From Enorma massiliensis phI (GTDB lineage Bacteria; Actinomycetota; Coriobacteriia; Coriobacteriales; Coriobacteriaceae): a stretch of 45,560 bases of DNA. Below the pieces are notes generated by a model. The model was not told where the DNA came from, made no database searches, and saw nothing but the letters and a program-made list of their open reading frames with translations. Every line of letters begins with the position of its first letter. The stretch's first letter is position 1. Both the position numbers and the translations under genes were made by a program. The stretch covers positions 17,846 to 63,405 of the forward strand of contig NZ_HE978575.1 of assembly GCF_000311845.1 (NCBI RefSeq), given 5' to 3'. Positions 18,231 through 25,412 of this stretch are shown here, one piece after another.

Positions 18231-18297
18231 CGCGTAGCTGCTGTATCTAGCGAGGGCGCCGCGCACACGTCTCCTCTTGGCGACGCCCTCCGCTTAT

Positions 18298-18314
18298 CGC
18301 GGGCTTTGCCCGCG
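18298..18314 (+). other. GC-rich hairpin between the two transporter genes
   Basis: CGCGGGC (18298-18304) pairs with GCCCGCG (18308-18314) around TTT. There is no T-run, so it is a processing or partial termination signal at best. The 239-bp gap also contains GAGGGCG and CGCCCTC 25 bases apart (18252-18290). Both could reduce expression of the downstream transporter relative to the upstream one. Confidence 0.35.
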
Positions 18315-18469
18315 GTGCCTTGAGTGTACCAAGGTTGGTCCCCACTCGGACCTAAAAGCCTTGCGCTGCATGCCTACGGGCTGCAGCCGCCCGGGATGTC
18401 CCCCTGGCCTTCCGGGTGTGTTTCATCCGCCTACGTGGGGAAGAGTGGTTTCCCCGGGGATGTGATTCT

Positions 18470-19750
18470 ATGACAACCGAATCTGTCAACCCACCTAAGC
18501 GCTTTAAGTACAACGCAACGCTCGCCATCGTGGTCGCCATGGTCGCCGGATATATTGTCGGCGTTATTGGCGGGGAGAGCCTCTCACAGATCCAATTCAT
18601 CGGTGACGTCTTCTTCAGGCTCGTACAGATGGGAATCGTTCCCTTCGTGATGTGCACCATCATCGAGGCGGTGGGCGGCCTCACCGCGCGCGATCTCTCC
18701 GGTATCGGCGTCAAGGGCATCGCGTGGTTCGCGGGGTCATCGATCCTCGCCGCCTCTTGCGGTGTCGCCGCGGCGACGATCTTCCAGCCGGGTGCCGGCC
18801 TTGCCGACGCGGCCCTGGTCCAGGAGGCGACGTACGATGCTTCCAGTGCGACCGCTGTTACGGTTCAGGATACGATTACCAACTTCTTCAGCAGCAACAT
18901 CGTTTCATCGATGGGCGCGGGTGCCATGGTGCCTTGCATCGTGTTCTCCATCGCGCTCGGCCTGGCGATCAGCTGGTGGCGCAGCAACCATGAGGGCGAG
19001 CCTTGCCCCGTGTTCGATTTCATCGCGCAGTTTGGCGAGCTTCTGCTCGTCGTTATTCGCGGCGTCATGACCATCGCGCCCATCGGCATCTTCTGCTATG
19101 TGTCGTCGATGGTGGGGCAGCTCGGCCCCGAGGTGTTGATTCCGCTCCTCAAGTACCTCCTGGTGCTCGGAGGCACGGTGTTCGCATTCCTCGTGCTGTG
19201 GATCATCGTGGTGTGCGTGCGCTGTTCGCTCAGCCCTGCCGTGCTCATCCGCCACATCTGGCGCATGTCCTTTATGGCGATCGCGACCATATCCTCTGCA
19301 GTGACCCTGCCGGTCGAGATGGACGATGCCAAGAACAAGATTGGCGTTCGCGAGGATATCGCGGACCTCGTTCTTCCGCTTGGCATGCCGCTCAACTCAA
19401 ACGGCGCTTCTATCCACCTCGCGGTGACGGCCATTACGATCGCGCAGATCTACGGCATGACCTTCGGTGGGCTTGACTTCGTATTCCTTACCGTGATCTC
19501 GACCCTGCTCTCGCTGGCAAACGCTGTGGCGCCGGGTGCGGACATCGTGTCTCTTACGATGATCGTCCCGCAGCTGGGGCTCCCGCTTTCGAGCATCGGT
19601 ATCTTCGCGGGCCTCACGTATCCAGTCGGTGCGATCCGCACCATCCTGAATGTGGACTCCGATGTGTTCTGCGCCATGATGGTGGCAGCGGGCGAGAAGG
19701 ACGGTATTGACCGCGACGTGTTCTACGGGAAAAAGGCGCTCGAGAAGTAA
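18470..19750 (+). CDS. Dicarboxylate/amino acid:cation symporter family transporter, paralogue 2
   Basis: A 426-residue paralogue of the preceding transporter; both contain GVMTIAPIGIFCYVSSMV without change and the serine loop TISSAVTLP. Here the motif equivalent to NMDGT is NSNGA (about residues 308-312), again lacking the aspartate that contacts the amino group of amino acid substrates in characterised homologues. Two carriers in one catabolic cluster may split uptake and product export, or handle two related acids. The start is ATG 18470 with a weak GGGGA at 18455-18459; no stronger site is near. It is followed by allD 142 bp later, so it likely shares the island's transcript or regulator. 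Confidence 0.85.
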   Translation: MTTESVNPPKRFKYNATLAIVVAMVAGYIVGVIGGESLSQIQFIGDVFFRLVQMGIVPFVMCTIIEAVGGLTARDLSGIGVKGIAWFAGSSILAASCGVAAATIFQPGAGLADAALVQEATYDASSATAVTVQDTITNFFSSNIVSSMGAGAMVPCIVFSIALGLAISWWRSNHEGEPCPVFDFIAQFGELLLVVIRGVMTIAPIGIFCYVSSMVGQLGPEVLIPLLKYLLVLGGTVFAFLVLWIIVVCVRCSLSPAVLIRHIWRMSFMAIATISSAVTLPVEMDDAKNKIGVREDIADLVLPLGMPLNSNGASIHLAVTAITIAQIYGMTFGGLDFVFLTVISTLLSLANAVAPGADIVSLTMIVPQLGLPLSSIGIFAGLTYPVGAIRTILNVDSDVFCAMMVAAGEKDGIDRDVFYGKKALEK

Positions 19751-19797
19751 TCGAGTGGACTGCCTGATTGCGTATCGCGCGTTGCGTCGCCTGAGCT

Positions 19798-19825
19798 GGC
19801 GGACGTACACGACATGTCGTCCGCC
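19798..19825 (+). terminator. Hairpin after transporter 2, possible weak terminator
   Basis: GGCGGACG (19798-19805) pairs with CGTCCGCC (19818-19825) around a 12-base loop. No clear T-run follows, so it may attenuate rather than end transcription before allD. Confidence 0.4.
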
Positions 19826-19892
19826 CGCTTGTGCCAAGGTATCAAGCTCTGTGCTCGATGTGCGGGCACGGGCGTAACGTAAGGAGGCTTTC

Positions 19893-20945
19893 ATGCTTGT
19901 TACTCGTGACGAACTCAAAGAACTCATGAAGAAGAAGTTCATGGCCGCCGGCATGCATGAGAACCATGCCGACGACATGGCAGAGGTGCTCGCGTGGTCG
20001 AGCGAGCGCGGCCTGCACAGCCATGGCGAGGTGCGCGTTGAGTACTACACCGAGCGCATCTCCAAGGGCGGCATGACCATCGATCCCAAGGTTACGTGGA
20101 CGCAGACCGGACCGTGCTCGGGCATTCTCGACGCTGACAACGGCTGCGGTTACCCCTTCGCGATCGAGGGTATGCAGAAGGCCATCGACATGGCCAAGGA
20201 GAACGGCATCGGCTTCGTGGGCGTGGCGAACGTCTCGCACACCGGCGCGATCGGCTATTACACCGAGATGGCCGCCAAGCAGGGCATGATCGGTCTTTCC
20301 TGCACGCAGTCCGACCCGATGGTCATCCCGTATGGTGGCGCCGAGCCGTTCTACGGCACGAACCCCATCGCGCTCGCGGCCCCTACGGCCGATGACCGCA
20401 TCGTGAGCTTCGATATGGCCACGACCGTGCAGGCGTGGGGGAAGATCCTCGACGCCAAGAGCGCCGGCCGCTCCATTCCCGAGGGCTGGGCGGTTGACGA
20501 GGACGGCAGCCCGGTCACCGATCCGCACAAGGTGAACGCGCTGGTTGCCATTGCCGGTCCCAAGGGCTATGGCCTCATGATGATGGTCGACATTCTCTCC
20601 GGCGTGTTGTTGGGCGTGCCCGCGGGCAAGCATGTCTCCTCCATGTATCACGATCTTTCCGAGGGCCGTCGTCTCGGCCACCTCAACGTGGCGATCAACC
20701 CTGAGTACTTCTGCGGGGCGGACGAGTTCCGCGCTCACATGTCCGAGGTGCTCGACGAGCTCAACGCCGTCAAGCCGGGCGTGGGCTTCGATAAGGTGTA
20801 TTGGCCCGGCCAGCGTGCGCAGATGCGCATCCAGGCAACTAAGGACGCCGGCGGTATCGAGATCGTGGATGACATCTACGATTACCTCGTGAGCGATGAC
20901 CTGTATCGCCATAGCTGGGATCACAAGAACCGTTTCGCCGAGTAG
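19893..20945 (+). CDS. allD: Ureidoglycolate dehydrogenase
   Basis: A 350-residue member of the Ldh_2 (malate/L-lactate/ureidoglycolate dehydrogenase) family, close to the E. coli AllD length of 349. Long stretches match AllD as I know it: RVEYYAERISKGG appears as RVEYYTERISKGG, and SDPMVIPYGGAE, FDMATTVQAWGKILDA, GPKGYGLMMMVD, VSSMYHDL and GIEIVDDIYDYL are conserved. The SHTGA segment (about residues 113-117) holds the likely catalytic histidine. AllD oxidises (S)-ureidoglycolate to oxalurate with NAD, which supplies the substrate for the AllF-AllG/AllH enzyme here. ATG 19893 follows GTAAGGAGGC. The strong match makes this the anchor for the pathway assignment. Confidence 0.94.
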   Translation: MLVTRDELKELMKKKFMAAGMHENHADDMAEVLAWSSERGLHSHGEVRVEYYTERISKGGMTIDPKVTWTQTGPCSGILDADNGCGYPFAIEGMQKAIDMAKENGIGFVGVANVSHTGAIGYYTEMAAKQGMIGLSCTQSDPMVIPYGGAEPFYGTNPIALAAPTADDRIVSFDMATTVQAWGKILDAKSAGRSIPEGWAVDEDGSPVTDPHKVNALVAIAGPKGYGLMMMVDILSGVLLGVPAGKHVSSMYHDLSEGRRLGHLNVAINPEYFCGADEFRAHMSEVLDELNAVKPGVGFDKVYWPGQRAQMRIQATKDAGGIEIVDDIYDYLVSDDLYRHSWDHKNRFAE

Positions 20946-21212
20946 CAAGATCACGCGTGCGAGGCACGATATGTGCTGTTGCGATGCCGCCGACGCTTGC
21001 GCCGCAGGCGGGCACCTTGGCGTCGTGCGAGGCGCGCTGCGCATGGCATTGATTTGGTGCCGATTGGAATCGCAGCGCAGCGCGATTCGCGGATCGCGGT
21101 GCAGTGCATAGCGCGAGCTGCGATGCGGCGCGAATCGCGGGTCGCATCGCAGCTATTTGACGAAGACGGGCTGCTGCAGGCAGCCTGGGGTGGCCCGTCT
21201 CGTGCTTCCCGC
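20946..21212. other. GC-rich spacer with nested inverted repeats
   Basis: No gene is supported. GCGATTCGCG (21082-21091) pairs with CGCGAATCGC (21129-21138), and words such as GCGATGC and TCGCATCGC recur around it. It separates allD from the AT-rich control region of the first carbamate kinase gene. It could fold strongly in RNA, but there is no T-run. Confidence 0.4.
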
Positions 21213-21274
21213 AAAATTGTCGTAATGAATATACAAAATTTGACTCTATTTTGTACTTTTTCTACGACAATTTT
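21213..21274. promoter_or_regulatory. AT-rich nested palindrome upstream of carbamate kinase 1
   Basis: AAAATTGTCGTA (21213-21224) is the exact reverse complement of 21263-21274, and inside it TACAAAAT (21232-21239) pairs with ATTTTGTA (21248-21255); the two intervening arms are 7 bases each. The AT content contrasts with the GC-rich sequence just before it. The word ATATACAAAA also occurs beside the GntR-type operator at 25326-25335, so the same regulator may act at both sites. A stem in the RNA is the alternative reading. Confidence 0.6.
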
Positions 21275-21347
21275 TTAAATCCTAGCGAATGAAATCAAGC
21301 TGAGCAGCTAATGCCAGCTGACTGTAAGTTACGAAAGGAAGTTTTCC

Positions 21348-22310
21348 ATGTCCAAGCCTCTTGGCAAACCCGACCGTATCGTCGTCGCGCTCGGCGGCAA
21401 TGCGCTGGGCAACACGCCCGCTGAGCAGATTGAGCGCGTGAACAATGCTGCCCACGCACTCCTCGGCCTCATCGAGCAGGGCAACGAGATCATTATCACC
21501 CATGGCAACGGCCCGCAGGTCGGCATGATCCAGAACGCCTTCGCCGCGGCCCACGATGCTATCGGGACACCTGAGATGGACCTGCCCGAGTGCGGCGCCA
21601 TGAGCCAGGGCTATATCGGCTACCACCTGCAGCAGGGCATCGGCCGCGAGATGCACAAGCGCTACAAGCGCTGGCACGTGGCCACCGTGGTCACCCAGAT
21701 TGAGGTCGACCCGGAGGATCCGAGCTTCCAGAACCCCACCAAGCCCATCGGCCCGTTCTATACCGAGGAGCAGGCCCGCGAGATTATGGCAGCGGAGCCG
21801 GACAAGGTTTTCGTGGACGATTCTGGCCGCGGTTGGCGCCGCGTCGTGGCGAGCCCCGATCCCAAGAAGATCGTCGAGGCCCCTTCGATTCTGAACCTTC
21901 TTGATAACGAGTTCATCGTCATCGCCTGCGGTGGCGGTGGCATCCCCGTGGTCCGTGACTACGATAACAAGGGCTGCTATAAGGGTGTGGCAGCGGTAAT
22001 CGACAAGGATGCCGGCGGCGAGCTGCTGGCCGAGGATTGCGACGCCGATGTGCTCTTCCTGCTCACTGCTGTGGAACATGTGGCTGTGAACTTCGGTACG
22101 CCTGAGCAGCGCGACCTGACCGACCTGACCGCCGACGAGGCCGAGAAACTCGCCGACGAGGGCCAGTTCGGCAAGGGCTCCATGGAGCCGAAGGTCCGCG
22201 CGGCGATTAAGTTCGCCCGCAGCCGCAAGGGCCGCACCTGCATCATCGGTGCGCTCGACAAGGCCGCCGAGACTATGTCCGGTTTATCTGGCACCCGTAT
22301 TCACGGGTAA
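21348..22310 (+). CDS. arcC: Carbamate kinase, copy 1
   Basis: A 320-residue carbamate kinase, which transfers phosphate from carbamoyl phosphate to ADP and releases ammonia and CO2. Family marks are VVALGGNALG at residues 12-21, ITHGNGPQVG near 51-60, DSGRGWRRVVASPDP near 160-174 and VIACGGGGIPV near 190-200. It differs from copy 2 at about 40 positions by eye. No ornithine carbamoyltransferase or arginine deiminase gene is adjacent, and allD lies upstream, so carbamoyl phosphate from oxalurate is the likely substrate, matching the role of YbcF (AllK) in E. coli. ATG 21348 follows CGAAAGGAAG. A strong terminator lies 42 bp after the stop. Confidence 0.95.
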   Translation: MSKPLGKPDRIVVALGGNALGNTPAEQIERVNNAAHALLGLIEQGNEIIITHGNGPQVGMIQNAFAAAHDAIGTPEMDLPECGAMSQGYIGYHLQQGIGREMHKRYKRWHVATVVTQIEVDPEDPSFQNPTKPIGPFYTEEQAREIMAAEPDKVFVDDSGRGWRRVVASPDPKKIVEAPSILNLLDNEFIVIACGGGGIPVVRDYDNKGCYKGVAAVIDKDAGGELLAEDCDADVLFLLTAVEHVAVNFGTPEQRDLTDLTADEAEKLADEGQFGKGSMEPKVRAAIKFARSRKGRTCIIGALDKAAETMSGLSGTRIHG

Positions 22311-22351
22311 GCTGGCGCGTTTATTGGACGGCGGTTATCGTCTGTTGTGGC

Positions 22352-22388
22352 GGGCCGGCGGAGCGTTGCACTCCGCCGGCCCGTTTCT
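22352..22388 (+). terminator. Rho-independent terminator after carbamate kinase 1
   Basis: GGGCCGGCGGAG (22352-22363) pairs perfectly with CTCCGCCGGCCC (22371-22382) around a 7-base loop, then GTTTCT. The T-run is short but the stem is very strong. It separates the two carbamate kinase genes into different transcripts. Confidence 0.75.
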
Positions 22389-22544
22389 GCTTGCAGCCCG
22401 GGGCGCTCTGTGGGGCGCGGTGTGGGGTGTAGGCGTATGGCGCAAAAGCGCGTCGCGCGTGGGTCTGGTGCAGGGCGCATCGCGGGTGCACGTCGCGCGG
22501 AGGCACTCAAAGAAGGCAGGGGAGCTCACGGGAGGGTGCATAAT

Positions 22545-22622
22545 CTTGACGAATGCGCGCACAAACTTGCCGAATGTCGCCATTTCGGGGCACTCAGCAA
22601 GTTTGTGCGCGCATTCGTCAAG
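22545..22622. repeat. Perfect 26-bp inverted repeat with 26-base loop
   Basis: Bases 22545-22570 are the exact reverse complement of 22597-22622; the core of the arm is GAATGCGCGCACAAACTTGC. The right-hand part of the loop resembles the hairpin of repeat copy 1 (9816-9845), so this appears to be an elaborated version of the same element's left end. It overlaps repeat copy 2. Confidence 0.8.
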
Positions 22623-22853
22623 TTTGTGAACGATTGGCCGGCCCGCCCGCCTGGAAGCGCCGCGTGAAGCGCCGTGGTCGGCCAGCCCCGGAGCAAAAGT
22701 CCCGCCAAAGAATCGGATTTTCATCGATGGGCCGGATAGGCCGCGCCGTGGGCTCAGGGGAGCCGCAGGTCAGGACGCTGCCCCCATGCCGGCTACTGCG
22801 CGTGCGCCCAAAAATCCGATCCTTTGGCGGGACTTTTGCATGGCATCGCGCGC
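22563..22853. repeat. Dispersed intergenic repeat, copy 2
   Basis: About 290 bp clearly related to 9811-10078, with the same order of blocks: a CTTGCCGA hairpin region, GGAAGCGCCGC, GGAGCAAAAGTCCCGCCAAAG, ATCGATGGGCCGGATA, GGAGCCGCAGGTCA, GGCTACTGCGCGTGC and a closing GGCGGGACTTTT. The inverted repeat is 22695-22720 against 22812-22837 with one mismatch. It occupies the spacer between the two carbamate kinase genes. The same - strand reading frame stays open in both copies, which may lead to false gene calls. Confidence 0.8.
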
Positions 22854-22988
22854 CAACGCCCCTCCGAGCGGCTTTTTTCGGGCCCCGTTGGCGCTTTTCC
22901 CGCCCGGGCGGGGGATCGCGGTGCATCCGGGCTGCCGGCGGGGGCGCCGGAAGGCGGCCCAGCGTGCCGTGGGGCCAAATATAAAACA

Positions 22989-23003
22989 ATGCATGTTATG
23001 CAT
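22989..23003. promoter_or_regulatory. ATGCAT-GTT-ATGCAT palindromic site
   Basis: Two ATGCAT hexamers, each itself a palindrome, are separated by three bases in an AT-rich patch that follows GC-rich repeat DNA. The site lies 290 bp upstream of carbamate kinase 2. It looks like a protein-binding site, but no regulator can be named. Confidence 0.35.
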
Positions 23004-23214
23004 AAAACCGCGTTCAGCAATGAAGGGATGCGCGGAGGGGAGAAAAGCGCTTCGTTTGATGCGCGAGGCTCTTCTTTACCGTTGCTTTACCTCGAAAAAG
23101 TGGAGCATCACGAAACCACAACACGGCGATACGCTGAGCGGCAAATACCTACCGCTCATCCGTTATCTATCCTCTCTAAACTCTAAATATGAATAAAAAC
23201 GGGCATCTCGAGAA

Positions 23215-23245
23215 TATAATGCAAGCCTACCCGAGTGACTTGGGT
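23215..23245 (+). promoter_or_regulatory. Promoter -10 and operator-like palindrome of carbamate kinase 2
   Basis: A perfect TATAAT lies at 23215-23220 in an AT-rich stretch; no good -35 is seen at 17 bp, so an activator may be needed. Just downstream, ACCCGAGTGACTTGGGT (23229-23245) is an imperfect palindrome placed at or after the expected transcription start, a position typical of repressor sites or of a small leader hairpin. Confidence 0.5.
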
Positions 23246-23292
23246 GGAATTGCATGAACGTTTTTACAAACTTTCGGCGGAAAGGAATGACC

Positions 23293-24255
23293 ATGTCCAA
23301 GCCCATCGGCAAGCCCGATCGTATCGTCGTCGCGCTCGGCGGCAACGCCCTCGGCGACACCCCCCAGGAGCAGATCGAGAAGGTCGGCCACGCCGCCCAC
23401 GCGCTGCTCGGCCTCATCGAGCAGGGCAACGAGATCATCATCACCCACGGCAACGGCCCGCAGGTCGGCATGATCCAGAACGCCTTCGCCGCCGCGCACG
23501 ACGCCATTGGCACCCCCTCCATGGACCTGCCCGAGTGCGGCGCCATGAGCCAGGGCTACATCGGCTACCACCTGCAGCAGGGCATCGGCCGCGAGATGCA
23601 TCGCCGCTACAAGCGCTGGCACGCCGCCACGGTCGTGACCCAGATCGAGTGCGACCCGGACGACCCGGCGTTCCAGAACCCCACCAAGCCCATCGGCCCG
23701 TTCTACACCGAGGAGCAGGCCAAGGCGCTCATGGAGGAGAACCCCGAGATGACCTTCGTCGAGGACTCCGGCCGCGGCTGGCGCCGCGTCGTGGCGAGCC
23801 CCGAGCCTAAGAAGATCGTCGAGGCCGATTCCATCCTCAACCTTCTTGACAACGAGTTCATCGTCATCGCCTGCGGTGGTGGCGGCATCCCCGTGGTGCG
23901 CGATTACAACAACAAGGGCTGCTACAAGGGCGTGGCCGCCGTTATCGACAAGGACATGGGCGGCGAGCTCCTCGCCGAGGATTGCGACGCTCAGGTGCTC
24001 TTCCTGCTCACCGCCGTCGAGCACGTGGCCATTAACTTTGGCAAGCCCGACCAGCAGGACCTGACCGAGATCAGCGCCGACGAGGCCGAGAAACTCGCCG
24101 ACGAGGGCCAGTTCGGCAAGGGCTCCATGGAGCCGAAGGTCCGCGCCGCCATCAAGTTCGCCCGCAGCCGCAAGGGCCGCGTGTGCATCATCGGCGCGCT
24201 CGACAAGGCCGCCGAGACCATGGCCGGTCTCTCCGGCACCCGCATCTACGCGTAA
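23293..24255 (+). CDS. arcC: Carbamate kinase, copy 2
   Basis: A 320-residue carbamate kinase that aligns with copy 1 end to end without gaps, with roughly 280 of 320 residues the same by eye. All catalytic motifs (VVALGGNALG, THGNGPQVG, GGGGIPV) are intact, so both enzymes should be active. Third positions are even more GC-biased than in copy 1, a sign of strong codon selection and possibly higher expression. It has its own promoter region and terminator, and lies between the ureidoglycolate island and the dimethylarginase locus, so it may serve carbamoyl phosphate from either source. ATG 23293 follows GGAAAGGAATG; ATG 23287 is too close to that site. Confidence 0.95.
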   Translation: MSKPIGKPDRIVVALGGNALGDTPQEQIEKVGHAAHALLGLIEQGNEIIITHGNGPQVGMIQNAFAAAHDAIGTPSMDLPECGAMSQGYIGYHLQQGIGREMHRRYKRWHAATVVTQIECDPDDPAFQNPTKPIGPFYTEEQAKALMEENPEMTFVEDSGRGWRRVVASPEPKKIVEADSILNLLDNEFIVIACGGGGIPVVRDYNNKGCYKGVAAVIDKDMGGELLAEDCDAQVLFLLTAVEHVAINFGKPDQQDLTEISADEAEKLADEGQFGKGSMEPKVRAAIKFARSRKGRVCIIGALDKAAETMAGLSGTRIYA

Positions 24256-24288
24256 GCGCCTGCGATTACCCTACATCGTGTGTCTCTT

Positions 24289-24323
24289 GGAGGCTCCAAC
24301 CTGGTTGGGGCCTCCGTTTTGTT
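24289..24323 (+). terminator. Rho-independent terminator after carbamate kinase 2
   Basis: GGAGGCTCCAAC (24289-24300) pairs with GTTGGGGCCTCC (24304-24315), with one wobble and a three-base loop, followed by GTTTTGTTT. This is a classic strong terminator. Confidence 0.85.
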
Positions 24324-24471
24324 TAGGGACCTCTTCTCCAATGATTGGGCGCTGCACCCGTTGGGCCATAGCGGTAGGGTCCGTCTTATTCCTGCACTAG
24401 CCGATGCTCTCGCAGTCGCTATGGGGGTTGGGCATGCGCTCATCGTAGGCTTTTTATCGTGATCTTGGCGC

Positions 24472-25122
24472 CTACCACACGGTGAACTCGGCGTTATCGG
24501 TATTCCAGTGCACGTCGCGGACATAGTCTCGAACGGCAGCGGCGTCGTGAGCCTTGAGAAGGTCGAGGATGTGCCGATGCTCATCGTTGGCCTTGAGCAG
24601 CAGCTTGGTGGTCATTTCTCGGTCAACGGTGCTGTAGTCGCGCTTGATGAAGCAGCGCTCGAGCTGCGTCATGAGGTCCATGAGGCGCTGGTTTCCACAT
24701 TTCTGGACATAGCTGTAATGGAATTCGCGCTGTAAGTCGTCGTATTTGAGGATGAGGCCACTCGATATGGCGAGGTCCATAGACCCCACAAGGAACTGCA
24801 TCTGTGCGAGGTCTTGCTCGGTGAGCTGGGGGCATGCCAAGAAGGCAGCCTGCCCGTCGAGGGGCCCGATGACCTCGAACACCTCGAGTGCTCGTTGGCG
24901 ATCGAAGCCTCGCACGCGGAAGCCGCGCCTGGGTTGGTTGTCGAGGTAGCCATCGCTTGCGAGCTGGATGAGCGCTTCTCGAACCGGCGTGCGCGAAACC
25001 CCCATCGCGTCGCAGATGGCTTGTTCGCTTACACGGTCTCCGGCGGAGAGCTCTCCACTGTCGATGCGCCCGGCAATGTAGCTGTATACATTATCCTTGA
25101 GCGAGCTGCGTGGGGTGTCCAC
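24472..25122 (-). CDS. GntR family transcriptional regulator, FCD subfamily
   Basis: A 216-residue regulator. The winged helix-turn-helix is at about residues 10-70 (GDRVSEQAICDAMGVSRTPV, REALIQLASDGYL), followed by the all-helical FCD ligand-binding domain with the conserved FHYSYVQKCGNQRLMDL region. FCD regulators usually bind organic acids or amino acid derivatives. GTG 25122 is preferred because AAGGGAGGCGACC precedes it; an ATG 12 codons upstream lacks a site. It is divergent from the dimethylarginase gene, and the palindrome at 25316-25325 between them is its likely operator. The inducer could be an arginine derivative; this is inference from context. Confidence 0.9.
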   Translation of the reverse strand: MDTPRSSLKDNVYSYIAGRIDSGELSAGDRVSEQAICDAMGVSRTPVREALIQLASDGYLDNQPRRGFRVRGFDRQRALEVFEVIGPLDGQAAFLACPQLTEQDLAQMQFLVGSMDLAISSGLILKYDDLQREFHYSYVQKCGNQRLMDLMTQLERCFIKRDYSTVDREMTTKLLLKANDEHRHILDLLKAHDAAAVRDYVRDVHWNTDNAEFTVW

Positions 25123-25315
25123 GGTCGCCTCCCTTCGGTGGGTGAGCGATTGCGGCATGTTGATGCGCCTGCAACAGCATACAACAGACCGTTGCTAGAT
25201 GAATAGCATGAGCATGCCAAGCATTCTCAAATGTATATTGTCGACGTGCAGAGAATGAAAGATAAAACCAGTAAATAGAATCAACCGTTCACCGAGCAAT
25301 AGGCACCGCTCATAA

Positions 25316-25325
25316 TTGTATACAA
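25316..25325. promoter_or_regulatory. Candidate GntR operator TTGTATACAA
   Basis: A perfect 10-bp palindrome, immediately followed by ATATACAAAA, about 88 bp before the dimethylarginase start and in the intergenic region shared with the GntR gene. The spaced TTGTAT/ATACAA half-sites resemble known FCD-type operators. A TACAAT within it could serve as the -10, so binding would block RNA polymerase. Confidence 0.6.
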
Positions 25326-25412
25326 TATACAAAACAAAGAATCACCCATAGAATGAAGCCAGCGAGACGGGGTGAAGGAAGCCCCGCAAACCTTCCCAAG
25401 GAGGACCTCATC

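Noticed and set aside
16635-18266. A 543-codon open frame on the - strand across the first transporter gene
   Set aside because: The + strand frame encodes a clear DAACS transporter with a ribosome-binding site. The - strand product is low-complexity His/Asp/Gly-rich sequence, as expected of a shadow.
21348-24255. Arginine deiminase (arcABC) operon as the reason for the carbamate kinases
   Set aside because: No arginine deiminase or ornithine carbamoyltransferase is present, and allD and the AllF-AllG/AllH genes directly upstream give a better source of carbamoyl phosphate.
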